Below, piece by piece: positions 1 to 7,050 of a stretch of DNA of 10,300 nt (its first letter is position 1; each line of letters begins with the position of its first letter). The notes under the pieces were generated by a model. That model searched no databases, was not told the origin of the DNA, and worked only from the letters and a program-made list of their open reading frames with translations. Both the position numbers and the translations under genes were made by a program. Origin of the DNA: CAYGHG01 sp964349515 (GTDB lineage: Bacteria > Oederibacteriota > PGYV01 > CAYGHG01); contig CAYGHG010000096.1 in assembly GCA_964349515.1 (NCBI GenBank), positions 1 through 10,300 on the forward strand, given 5' to 3'.

Positions 1-1
1 G

Positions 2-1288
2 ATGAAGAAGAAATTGTTATCATTAACTGTAATTGGATTATTTTTGTCAATTTTGATTGCAGGCTGTTCTCCGGGTGGTAAAAAGACTTCTGACGCGGAC
101 CTGAGGTTCATGTACTGGGGAGATGTTCAGGAAATTAAGATAATAAAAGAACAGGTCGCAAAATTTGAGAAGGACACCGGCCTTACAGTAAGCGCGGAAA
201 GGGCTCCTTCGGGGCCTCCTTATATGGAAAAGGTCCTCACACAGGTAGCCGGCGGCAGCGCTCCTGACGTTCTATTTGTTGAGGTTAATAACTTCAAGGC
301 TTTTGCTTCAAAAGGGCTTCTTGAGGATCTTGCTCCATACCTTGAAAAAGAAAAAATGTTTAAAAAGAGTGATTTTTACCCTCAGATAATAGACAGGTTC
401 ACAATCAATAAGAGCCTTTACGTCCTTCCGAGGGATATAGCGCCTATATGCACAGTTTACTACAACAAAAAACTTTTTGACGAAGCGGGTGTAGAATACC
501 CGACAAGTAATTGGAACTGGAATGATATGGTCAAGATGGGAAAGAAGCTCGTAAAGAAAGACGACGCGGGCAGGATAATACAGTTTGGATATGTTGATGA
601 CTGGCCGATTTGGGAAGCTTTTGTTTACAGCAACGGCGGAAAATTTGTTGACAACGTAAAGAACCCTAAAAAATGTGTTATGAATACAAAAGAGGTAATA
701 GACGGAATACAGTTCAGGGCAGACCTGGTTCATAAACACGGAATCACGCCTTCGCCTTCGCAGATGACTGCCATGGGCGGAATGGGAACCTCTGATATGT
801 TTGTCTCGGGCAGGGTAGGGTTGTTCTTCTCCGGCATCTGGAAGACACCGATGTTCAGACAGATAAAGGATTTTGAATGGGATGTGGTAATGTTCCCGAA
901 AGGGCCCACCGGAGTCAGGGGATTCCCGACCGGCGGTTCAGGATATGCGGTTACCTCAGGGTCAAAGAAAAAAGATATGGCATGGAAGCTTGTGACATAT
1001 CTTGCCGGCAAAGAGGGGCAGATAAAGCTCGCGCAGACGGGCCTTGCGCAGCCTGCGATGATGGAAATAGCAAATTCAAAGCACTTTCTGGACGACAAAG
1101 CGCCTAAAAATAAAAAGGTCGTGCTCGAAGGCGTGAAATACATAACATTTATGCCTCTTATGGAAACATGGGAGGAAATAAACGTTTCAATGCTCGCGCC
1201 CGCACTTGACAACGTGTGGAGCGGAAAGAAGCCCGCAAAGGAAGTAATGACGAAAGTCGTTCCGGAGATTAACGAAAACTACTTCTAA
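2..1288 (+). CDS. Sugar ABC transporter substrate-binding lipoprotein (family 1 SBP, MalE/UgpB-like)
   Basis: Binds a sugar or sugar-like solute outside the membrane and delivers it to the two permeases encoded immediately downstream. The 428-residue protein begins with a lipoprotein signal: MKKK, a hydrophobic stretch (residues 5-19) and a lipobox I-A-G-C with Cys22 as the likely lipidated residue. The mature part shows typical family 1 features: YMEKVLTQVAGGSAPDV (74-90) followed by a 'lasKGLLEDL' type segment, LYVLP near 139-143, VYYNKKLFDEAGV (152-164), and a W-rich WNWNDMVKMGKKL stretch. The length is normal for the family. The ATG is at the second base of the window, so no ribosome site is visible and a start further upstream cannot be excluded; the signal peptide supports this ATG. 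The actual ligand cannot be read from the sequence. A carbohydrate is inferred from the family and the MalF/MalG-like neighbours. Confidence 0.93.
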   Translation: MKKKLLSLTVIGLFLSILIAGCSPGGKKTSDADLRFMYWGDVQEIKIIKEQVAKFEKDTGLTVSAERAPSGPPYMEKVLTQVAGGSAPDVLFVEVNNFKAFASKGLLEDLAPYLEKEKMFKKSDFYPQIIDRFTINKSLYVLPRDIAPICTVYYNKKLFDEAGVEYPTSNWNWNDMVKMGKKLVKKDDAGRIIQFGYVDDWPIWEAFVYSNGGKFVDNVKNPKKCVMNTKEVIDGIQFRADLVHKHGITPSPSQMTAMGGMGTSDMFVSGRVGLFFSGIWKTPMFRQIKDFEWDVVMFPKGPTGVRGFPTGGSGYAVTSGSKKKDMAWKLVTYLAGKEGQIKLAQTGLAQPAMMEIANSKHFLDDKAPKNKKVVLEGVKYITFMPLMETWEEINVSMLAPALDNVWSGKKPAKEVMTKVVPEINENYF

Positions 1289-1316
1289 CAGAATATGGCC
1301 ACAGCCGGAGGATAAA

Positions 1317-2237
1317 ATGGATAAACCGATAGTAAAAAAAAGGATGAGTATAGCTGCCCAGGAGGCTTTATGGGGCTATTTCTTCCTATCGCCCTGGATA
1401 CTCGGGTTGCTTCTATTCGTGGGCGGACCGATTATAGCGTCTTTAGTACTTGCGTTCTGCGAGTGGGATCTGATTCAGCCCCCTGTATTTGTAGGTTTGC
1501 AAAACTTTGAGCTGATGATGAAAGATTCCAGGTTCTGGTCCAGCCTTTTCAACACTTTCTATTACACCTTTTTTGCCGTACCTTTGGGCATAGTGGGGTC
1601 AATAGCGGTTGCCCTTCTTATGAACCAGAAATGGAAATCAGTAAGGCTTTTGAGAACCATTTACTATCTTCCTTCGGTTACCGCCGGCGTTGCTTCGGCA
1701 ATAATCTGGATGTGGCTTTTTAATCCGGATTTCGGATTAATCAACTATGGTTTAAGTTTGCTCGGAGTTAAAGGCCCGCTGTGGCTCGCTGATGAACACT
1801 GGTCAAAACCCGCGCTTGTAATAATGAGCTTATGGGGAGTGGGCGGAAATATGATTATATACCTTGCAGGGCTTCAGGGCGTGCCGAGGCAGCTTTATGA
1901 AGCTGCTGAAATAGACGGTGCGGGGATGACCGGCAAGTTCTGGCACATAACCATACCGATGCTTACACCTGTTATATTCTTTAACCTTATAATGAGCATA
2001 GTCTGGTCCTTCCAGATATTTACGCAGGTTTACGTTATGACCGGCGGACAAGGGGGGCCCGCGGATTCAACGCTTGTGCTCGTACTTTACATTTATCAAA
2101 AGGCCTTTAAGTTCCACCAGATGGGCTACGCTTCGGCTGCTGCATGGGTGCTTTTCATAATCATAATGCTCTTCACCTTATTGCAGTTCAGGTTTGCGGG
2201 CGGCTGGGTGCATTACGAAGGCGAACTTAAAAAATAA
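1317..2237 (+). CDS. Sugar ABC transporter permease, MalF/UgpA-like (CUT1)
   Basis: One of two membrane subunits forming the sugar channel with the MalG-like protein encoded next. The protein has 306 residues and about six membrane helices. The first is near residues 20-46 (FFLSPWILGLLLFVGGP), followed by the family's W-D-L and FVGLQNF motifs (50-64). The EAA loop that docks the ATPase is intact at about 191-219 (LYEAAEIDGAGMTGKFWHI), ahead of the P-x-L-x-P segment. There is no large periplasmic P2 loop like that of E. coli MalF; its length is that of UgpA/LacF-type proteins. The start is set by a GGAGG site at 1307-1311, 5 nt before the ATG. It begins 28 nt after the binding-protein gene and is presumably co-transcribed with it. 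The substrate is unknown; family assignment is firm. Confidence 0.94.
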   Translation: MDKPIVKKRMSIAAQEALWGYFFLSPWILGLLLFVGGPIIASLVLAFCEWDLIQPPVFVGLQNFELMMKDSRFWSSLFNTFYYTFFAVPLGIVGSIAVALLMNQKWKSVRLLRTIYYLPSVTAGVASAIIWMWLFNPDFGLINYGLSLLGVKGPLWLADEHWSKPALVIMSLWGVGGNMIIYLAGLQGVPRQLYEAAEIDGAGMTGKFWHITIPMLTPVIFFNLIMSIVWSFQIFTQVYVMTGGQGGPADSTLVLVLYIYQKAFKFHQMGYASAAAWVLFIIIMLFTLLQFRFAGGWVHYEGELKK

Positions 2238-2261
2238 AAATATAACCGGAGGATTATTTAA

Positions 2262-3494
2262 ATGGAAACAAATAAACCGTCATTCTGGCAGAGCAAGAGG
2301 CGCCAGGACGCTGTAATGAGCTGGGTTCTTTACCTGGTAACCTGGGTAGGAGCGCTGATTTTTGTCACGCCGCTGGTGTGGATGATTTCAACATCACTTA
2401 AGGCGCCTGATGACATTTTTAAAAGGCCGCCGAAATGGTTTCCGCAGTCTAATGTAGTATTGTCATATGACGTTGAGATAAAGGCTCAGAGGGACGGCAA
2501 AGCGGTCGTGGTAAAAACTGCTGAAGGCGGCCACAGGATAGAGATAGGCGGCTGGGTGCATTCCGTGCCCTCGGAAGCCAGTTTGAAAATAGCAAAAAGC
2601 GACACTATTAAGAAAGGCCAGCTCATAGCGTCAATGCCGAAATCAGGCGTGGTGCAGTTCGGAGAAGACGGAAAGAACAGGGTCATAAAGGTAATAGGGC
2701 CCAAAGGCGGGTCAATAAGGGAATACCAGATACTGCCCAATACAAAGGTTAAGGTAAAAGAAGGGCAGGAGGTAAAGCCCAATACTCTGCTTGCGGTGAT
2801 AAACCCACAGTGGCAGAACTATGTAAAAGCCTGGGCGCCCGAGGCGCTTGACGAGACTTTTAACAGATACCTTATGAACACCGTAATAATAACTGTTGTG
2901 GCCATAATAGGAGTCATATTCAGTTCGACTCTTGTAGCATACGGGTTTGCGAGATTTCGCTTCCCGGGCAGGAACGTGCTTTTCCTTGTAATGATAAGCA
3001 CCATGATGATACCGGTTCAGGTAACCATGATTCCGACCTTTATTTTGTTTAAATATGTGGGGTGGATAGACACATTTCTGCCTCTGATTGTGCCTACGTT
3101 CTTTGGGGGCGGTGCTTTCAATATATTTCTCATGCGGCAGTTCTTCCTGACCATACCTTTTGAGCTTGACGAAGCGGCCAAGATTGACGGCTGCAACTAC
3201 ATTCAGACATTCTATATAATTCTCATGCCGCTGGTAAAGCCGGCGCTTGTGACTGTTTCAATATTCGGGTTTGTCTACAACTGGAACGACTTCTTAAACC
3301 CCCTCATCTACTTGAACAGCTCGTCGAATTACACTCTTGCCCTCGGATTGCAGACGTTCACTACGATGTACGGCACGGATTATAACCTGATGATGGCGGC
3401 TTCCACCATCGTGCTCCTGCCGATACTGATAGTGTTCTTCTTCGGCCAGAGGTACTTCATAGAGGGTGTTGCGACAAGCGGGCTGAAAGGCTGA
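2262..3494 (+). CDS. Sugar ABC transporter permease, MalG/UgpE-like (CUT1), with inserted extra domain
   Basis: Second membrane subunit of the sugar importer. Typical MalG-family proteins have about 270-300 residues; this one has 410. Helix 1 is at about 19-43, ending in the family motif ISTSLKAPDDIF and PPKWFPQ (42-62). The usual next segment (PxxxNYxxAW, helix 2 with N-[ST]-x-[IV], then AYGFARFRFPGR) appears only at 182-237, so about 120 extra residues (63-181) lie between them. The EAA loop is intact at 301-329 (ELDEAAKIDGCNYIQTFYI), as is the C-terminal ending YFIEGVATSGLKG. The reading frame is continuous and the flanking halves are normal, so the insert is a real part of the protein rather than a frameshift product. 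A GGAGG site (2248-2252) lies 9 nt before the ATG. The partner ATPase is not encoded here. Confidence 0.93.
   Translation: METNKPSFWQSKRRQDAVMSWVLYLVTWVGALIFVTPLVWMISTSLKAPDDIFKRPPKWFPQSNVVLSYDVEIKAQRDGKAVVVKTAEGGHRIEIGGWVHSVPSEASLKIAKSDTIKKGQLIASMPKSGVVQFGEDGKNRVIKVIGPKGGSIREYQILPNTKVKVKEGQEVKPNTLLAVINPQWQNYVKAWAPEALDETFNRYLMNTVIITVVAIIGVIFSSTLVAYGFARFRFPGRNVLFLVMISTMMIPVQVTMIPTFILFKYVGWIDTFLPLIVPTFFGGGAFNIFLMRQFFLTIPFELDEAAKIDGCNYIQTFYIILMPLVKPALVTVSIFGFVYNWNDFLNPLIYLNSSSNYTLALGLQTFTTMYGTDYNLMMAASTIVLLPILIVFFFGQRYFIEGVATSGLKG
2448..2804 (+). other. Inserted beta-rich domain within the MalG-like permease (residues about 63-181)
   Basis: This stretch has no membrane segment. It alternates short hydrophobic beta-like strands with Gly/Asp/Lys-rich turns. 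Two turns look alike: SLKIAKSDTIKKGQLIAS (107-124) and TKVKVKEGQEVKPNTLLAV (161-179), both of the form 'hydrophobic-K-x..x-[IV]-K-x-x-x-L-[IL]-A'. Such paired turns are seen in barrel-sandwich (biotinyl/lipoyl-like) folds, but there is no lipoyl or biotin attachment Lys motif, so a modified cofactor domain is not indicated. By membrane topology of MalG the loop after helix 1 faces outward, so the domain probably sits on the extracytoplasmic side near the binding protein. The fold and role are inferred; the extra length and its position are directly seen. Confidence 0.6.
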
Positions 3495-3528
3495 CACTTA
3501 ACCCGGGTTTTTAAAGAGGGAAAGTGCA

Positions 3529-4500
3529 ATGAAGAGGTACATTTTAAGAAGGCTGCTTCTGACCATACCGGTGCTTTTTGGTATTACTGTCATTACTTTT
3601 GGGATAGTGCACCTGACTCCGGGCGGTTATACAAAAACAAATATGCAGATGGACGCGCGCGTTTCGCCTGACGCACTGGCAAGGCTTAACAAACTGTACG
3701 GCCTTGACAAGCCCGTAGTTGAGCGCTACTTTGACTGGCTCAAAAGAGTGGCTGTGCTTGATTTTGGAGATTCGTTCAGCGACAACAGGCCCGTCATATC
3801 GAAAATAGCCGAGAGGCTTCCCGCAACGCTTCTGTTAAACATCAGCGCGATTGTCATAATATTCAGCCTCGGTGTGTTGATAGGGGTTACTTCGGCGGCT
3901 TTCAGAAACTCACTCTACGACAGGCTTATGACCGTGCTTTCCTTCATTGGCTACTCTATGCCCTCGTTCTGGCTTGCGCTGATACTGATGATGATTTTCA
4001 GCGTAAAACTCGGCTGGCTTCCCGTGTCGGGAATGGTCTCGGTTAATTTTGAAAGCATGAATGCGTTTGAAAAGACGGCGGACATAGCTTCTCATATGGT
4101 GCTGCCGCTTTTTGTCACCGCTTTTGGGGGGCTGGCATATCTTTCAAGGTACGTAAAATCCGGCATGGTTGAATCCCTCTCCTCGCAGTACATACGCGCT
4201 GCCTACGCAAAGGGGCTGCCGGAGAAAAAAATTGTATTCAGAAGCGCGCTTAAAAACTCGCTGCTTCCTGTAATTACGCTTTTAGGGCTTTCGCTGCCGG
4301 GGCTTATAGGCGGCAGTTTTATATTTGAAACAATATTTTCCTGGCCGGGGATGGGGAGGCTCGCCTACGAGTCTGCCATGGCCTTTGATTATCCGGTAAT
4401 AATGGGCACTGTCACGATCGCGGCTTTTCTGACTCTGCTCGGCAACCTCATAGCCGATATAACTTACGCGCTTGTTGACCCGCGTATAAGGTACAGGTGA
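3529..4500 (+). CDS. Opp/Dpp-type ABC transporter permease, DppB/OppB family
   Basis: Membrane subunit of a peptide/nickel/oligosaccharide-type importer. The 323-residue protein starts with the family's MKRYILRRLLLTIPVLFGIT and the helix 1 sequence VITFGIVHLTPGG. The external loop holds LYGLDKPVVERYFDWL (56-71) and the DFGDSF motif (78-83). The ATPase-docking loop is at about 221-249 (YIRAAYAKGLPEKKIVFRSA, then LKNSLLP), followed by the conserved FIFETIFSWPGMGRLAYESA segment and the ending YALVDPRIRYR. Length is normal. GAGGG at 3516-3520 is 8 nt before the ATG. The gap from the sugar permease gene is 34 nt with no convincing terminator or promoter, so read-through from the sugar genes is likely. 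The ligand (peptide, sugar oligomer or metal complex) cannot be told from the sequence. Confidence 0.94.
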   Translation: MKRYILRRLLLTIPVLFGITVITFGIVHLTPGGYTKTNMQMDARVSPDALARLNKLYGLDKPVVERYFDWLKRVAVLDFGDSFSDNRPVISKIAERLPATLLLNISAIVIIFSLGVLIGVTSAAFRNSLYDRLMTVLSFIGYSMPSFWLALILMMIFSVKLGWLPVSGMVSVNFESMNAFEKTADIASHMVLPLFVTAFGGLAYLSRYVKSGMVESLSSQYIRAAYAKGLPEKKIVFRSALKNSLLPVITLLGLSLPGLIGGSFIFETIFSWPGMGRLAYESAMAFDYPVIMGTVTIAAFLTLLGNLIADITYALVDPRIRYR

Positions 4501-4503
4501 GCC

Positions 4504-5313
4504 GTGAATAAAATGGCTCTCGCAGGCGCTGTTATGGTGGCGCTTCTGCTGTTAACGGCGCTCGCGGCACCGGTTATAGTGGGGGACGGCTACAAAAAAC
4601 AGAACATAAGCGAGCGGCTTATGCCGCCGTCAGCCAAACACATAATGGGTACAGACGAGCTCGGGCGCGACCTTTTTTCCAGGATGGTTTACGGCGCGAG
4701 GGTTTCAATGACCGTCGGCATAATCGCCGTTGCCATAGCTGCCCTGATTGGGGTCACGCTCGGCGCAATATCCGGATATTTTGGAGGGGTTGTTGATAAT
4801 GTAATAATGAGGCTGGTTGACATAATGCTCACCATACCCACACTCTTTCTGATACTGATGCTCATAGTGTTTCTCGGGCCCTCGCTATTTAACATAATGA
4901 TAATAATAGGCCTGACCTCCTGGACGGATATAGCGAGGATAGTAAGGGCTGAGGTCATGAGCTGTAAAAAAGCGGCTTACGCCGAGGCGGCAAAAGTAAT
5001 GGGCTTTAAAAAGCGCAGGATTATTTTTAGCCACATACTGCCCAACACATTCGCACCTGTCCTTGTTTACATGACCTTTGGGGTGTCGGGCGCGATACTG
5101 ACAGAGTCGGGGCTCTCTTTTTTAGGGTTGGGAGTTCAGCCTCCGGTTCCGAGCTGGGGCAACATACTGACGTCAGGCAAGGATTATCTGGAGTCTGCCT
5201 GGTGGATGCTGGCTTTTCCGGGCATTGCCATTTTTATATCGGTTTTTTCATACAACATGCTGGGCGAGGGGCTGCGTGACTGGCTGAATCCGAGGCTTAG
5301 AAATGAACGGTGA
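4504..5313 (+). CDS. Opp/Dpp-type ABC transporter permease, DppC/OppC family
   Basis: Partner permease of the preceding protein. Diagnostic motifs are HIMGTDELGRDLFSRMVYGA (46-65), the EAA-type loop AYAEAAKVMGFKKRRIIFSH (158-177) followed by ILPNTFAP, and ESGLSFLGLGVQPPVPSWG (201-219), ending in LRDWLNPRLR. At 269 residues it is a little short for the family because the N-terminal cytoplasmic tail is nearly absent: the first helix begins at about residue 4. The GTG at 4504 sits 3 nt after AGGTGA, which itself contains the stop codon of the upstream gene (4498-4500). An in-frame ATG at 4513 with wider spacing is an alternative start and would remove only three residues. The 3' end overlaps the next gene by 11 nt. 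Confidence 0.93.
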   Translation: MNKMALAGAVMVALLLLTALAAPVIVGDGYKKQNISERLMPPSAKHIMGTDELGRDLFSRMVYGARVSMTVGIIAVAIAALIGVTLGAISGYFGGVVDNVIMRLVDIMLTIPTLFLILMLIVFLGPSLFNIMIIIGLTSWTDIARIVRAEVMSCKKAAYAEAAKVMGFKKRRIIFSHILPNTFAPVLVYMTFGVSGAILTESGLSFLGLGVQPPVPSWGNILTSGKDYLESAWWMLAFPGIAIFISVFSYNMLGEGLRDWLNPRLRNER

Positions 5314-6286
5314 AAACAGGAAGCCCGTAATTTTAATAAAGAACTTAAGCATAGAATATAAAACCGGCGGAGCCGGTGTAAAAGCGCTGCGCTGTGTCAA
5401 CCTCGCTGTTAATTCCGGCGAGGCGGTTGCGATAGCAGGTGAGTCCGGCTGCGGGAAATCAACGCTTGCCAACTCTCTTTTGATGATAGCCGGGCCCTCT
5501 GCCCGCGTTACGGGTTCAGTCATACTTGACGGCAGCGAAGTCACCGCAATGGACAGCGGCGCGCTCGCGCAGGTCAGGGGGAAAAAAGCAGGGATGATTT
5601 TCCAGGACCCCTGCGCTTCGCTGAACCCGCTTTTCACCGTCAAAGAGCAGATTATTGAAACCATAGAAGCGCATGAGCCGGGGCTTGATAAAGGAGCGAT
5701 GGAAGTGCGTACTTCAATGCTACTTCTCGAAACCGGCCTTGAAGACGTGAAAAGAATAGAACAATCATATCCGCATCAGCTCTCGGGCGGACAGCAGCAG
5801 AGGGTGATGGCGGCGATAGCGCTGTCTTGCAATCCGCGTGTGCTCATAGCCGACGAGCCCACCACCGCGCTTGACGTAACTGTGCAGGCGCAGATAATGA
5901 AGATGCTCGCGCGTTTAAGGGAAGAGAGGAACCTCACACTTATACTTATCACCCATGACCTGCACCTCGCTCTTGAAGCGGCCTCCAGGCTTATAGTGAT
6001 GTATGCGGGGGAGGTAGTTGAGGATTTTAACTGTAAAGAGGGGACCGCGCCTATGCACCCTTACACAGAGGCGCTTTTTTCGGTCATACCCGGCAGGGGG
6101 CGGCCGGAGGGTGCGAGGTTTAATCTCATTCCCGGGGAACTTCCCGATATGACACAAGAAATAAACAGCTGTTCTTTTTACGGCAGATGCGCATACTCCA
6201 AAGAAAAGTGCGGCAGCAGCAGGCCCGATCTCATTTATGAGAAAGGAAGGGGCGTGCGGTGTTTTTACCCCTTGAAGATACTATGA
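5303..6286 (+). CDS. Opp/Dpp-type ABC transporter ATPase, DppD/OppD family
   Basis: Cytoplasmic ATPase driving the Opp-type importer. All ABC motifs are intact: Walker A GESGCGKST (46-54), Q-loop Gln101 in FQDPCASLNPLF, signature LSGGQQQR (160-167), Walker B VLIADEP with Glu185, and switch His218 in ITHDL. After the nucleotide domain comes the C-terminal oligopeptide extension (MHPYTEALFSVIPG at 251-264, then LIPGELPD). It contains four cysteines, C290-X5-C296-X6-C303-X16-C320. This arrangement matches the DppD-type proteins in which an iron-sulfur cluster is described, so a [4Fe-4S] cluster is plausible by analogy. The ATG overlaps the end of the permease gene by 11 nt, suggesting coupled translation. 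Length (327) is normal. Confidence 0.95.
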   Translation: MNGENRKPVILIKNLSIEYKTGGAGVKALRCVNLAVNSGEAVAIAGESGCGKSTLANSLLMIAGPSARVTGSVILDGSEVTAMDSGALAQVRGKKAGMIFQDPCASLNPLFTVKEQIIETIEAHEPGLDKGAMEVRTSMLLLETGLEDVKRIEQSYPHQLSGGQQQRVMAAIALSCNPRVLIADEPTTALDVTVQAQIMKMLARLREERNLTLILITHDLHLALEAASRLIVMYAGEVVEDFNCKEGTAPMHPYTEALFSVIPGRGRPEGARFNLIPGELPDMTQEINSCSFYGRCAYSKEKCGSSRPDLIYEKGRGVRCFYPLKIL

Positions 6287-7050
6287 AAACTGAAGTACAA
6301 AGCCTTACAAAGGTTTTTAAGACAGAGTCGTTTTTCTCCGGCGGCATAAGGCGCGTGAAAGCGCTGGATGATGTTTCGGCTGTTTTTGAAGAGGGGCGTA
6401 TAACCGCTGTGGTGGGGGAATCAGGCTCGGGAAAGACCACGCTCGCGCGTTGTATTGCCGGGCTTGAGCACGCTGACTCGGGTGCTGTTTTGATTGGCGG
6501 AAAACCTGCTGATTACTCTGATATGGCGCTCAGGCGTGCGGTGCAGTATGTTTTTCAGGACACATACAATGCCCTGAATCCGAGAAAAACAACAGGCGCG
6601 GCAATTGAAGAACCTTTGAAAGTTCATTTCGGCCTTAAAGGCAGCGCGCTGCGTGACAGGGCAATGCAGATACTATACAGCGCGGGTTTAAGCGAAAAAC
6701 AATACTTGAAATTTCCGCACGAGCTCTCCGGCGGCCAGAGGCAGAGGGCCGGCATCGCAAGAGCGCTTGCGCTTGAGCCGAAAATTTTGATAGCCGACGA
6801 GCCTGTTTCCTCGCTTGACGTATCGGTGCAGGCGCAGATACTAAACCTCCTGCTTGACTTAAACGCAAAGGGGCTGGCAATAATTTTCATAACGCACGAT
6901 CTTAGGGTTGTCGGAGATTTTGCCGAAAAGGTGATAGTGATGAAAAGCGGCCGCATTGCAGAAGAGGGGAGGACAAAGGATATTTTCAGCTCGCCGTCAG
7001 ATGCTTATACAAAAAAACTGCTTGAGGCGGTGCCTAAGGCGCGGTTTTAG
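6283..7050 (+). CDS. Opp/Dpp-type ABC transporter ATPase, DppF/OppF family, short C-terminus
   Basis: Second ATPase of the Opp-type importer, pairing with the DppD-like protein. From ATG 6283 it has 255 residues: Walker A GESGSGKTT (45-53), Q-loop Gln92 in VFQDTYNALNP, signature LSGGQRQR (148-155), Walker B ILIADEP with Glu173, and His205 in ITHDL. It stops soon after DAYTKKLLEAVP and lacks the roughly 60-residue cysteine-containing extension that most OppF/DppF proteins carry. The chosen ATG forms an ATGA overlap with the upstream stop and gives the usual N-terminus (MKTEVQSLTKVF). An in-frame GTG at 6259, preceded by a strong purine-rich site (about 6242-6252), would add eight residues and remains possible. 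The 3' end overlaps the convergent ffh gene. Confidence 0.93.
   Translation: MKTEVQSLTKVFKTESFFSGGIRRVKALDDVSAVFEEGRITAVVGESGSGKTTLARCIAGLEHADSGAVLIGGKPADYSDMALRRAVQYVFQDTYNALNPRKTTGAAIEEPLKVHFGLKGSALRDRAMQILYSAGLSEKQYLKFPHELSGGQRQRAGIARALALEPKILIADEPVSSLDVSVQAQILNLLLDLNAKGLAIIFITHDLRVVGDFAEKVIVMKSGRIAEEGRTKDIFSSPSDAYTKKLLEAVPKARF

Noticed and set aside
730..1212. Minus-strand open frame of 160 codons within the binding-protein gene
   Set aside because: Entirely antisense to a well-supported solute-binding protein gene, with no RBS or recognisable domain.
3500..3512. Palindrome AACCCGGGTT followed by T residues between the sugar and Opp-type genes, as a possible terminator
   Set aside because: The palindrome has no loop; folded with a minimal loop only about three pairs remain, and it is followed by a purine-rich RBS rather than a clean U-tract. 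Not a credible intrinsic terminator.
5248..5664. Minus-strand open frame of 138 codons across the permease/ATPase junction
   Set aside because: Antisense to two overlapping, clearly conserved genes; no motif and no independent signal.
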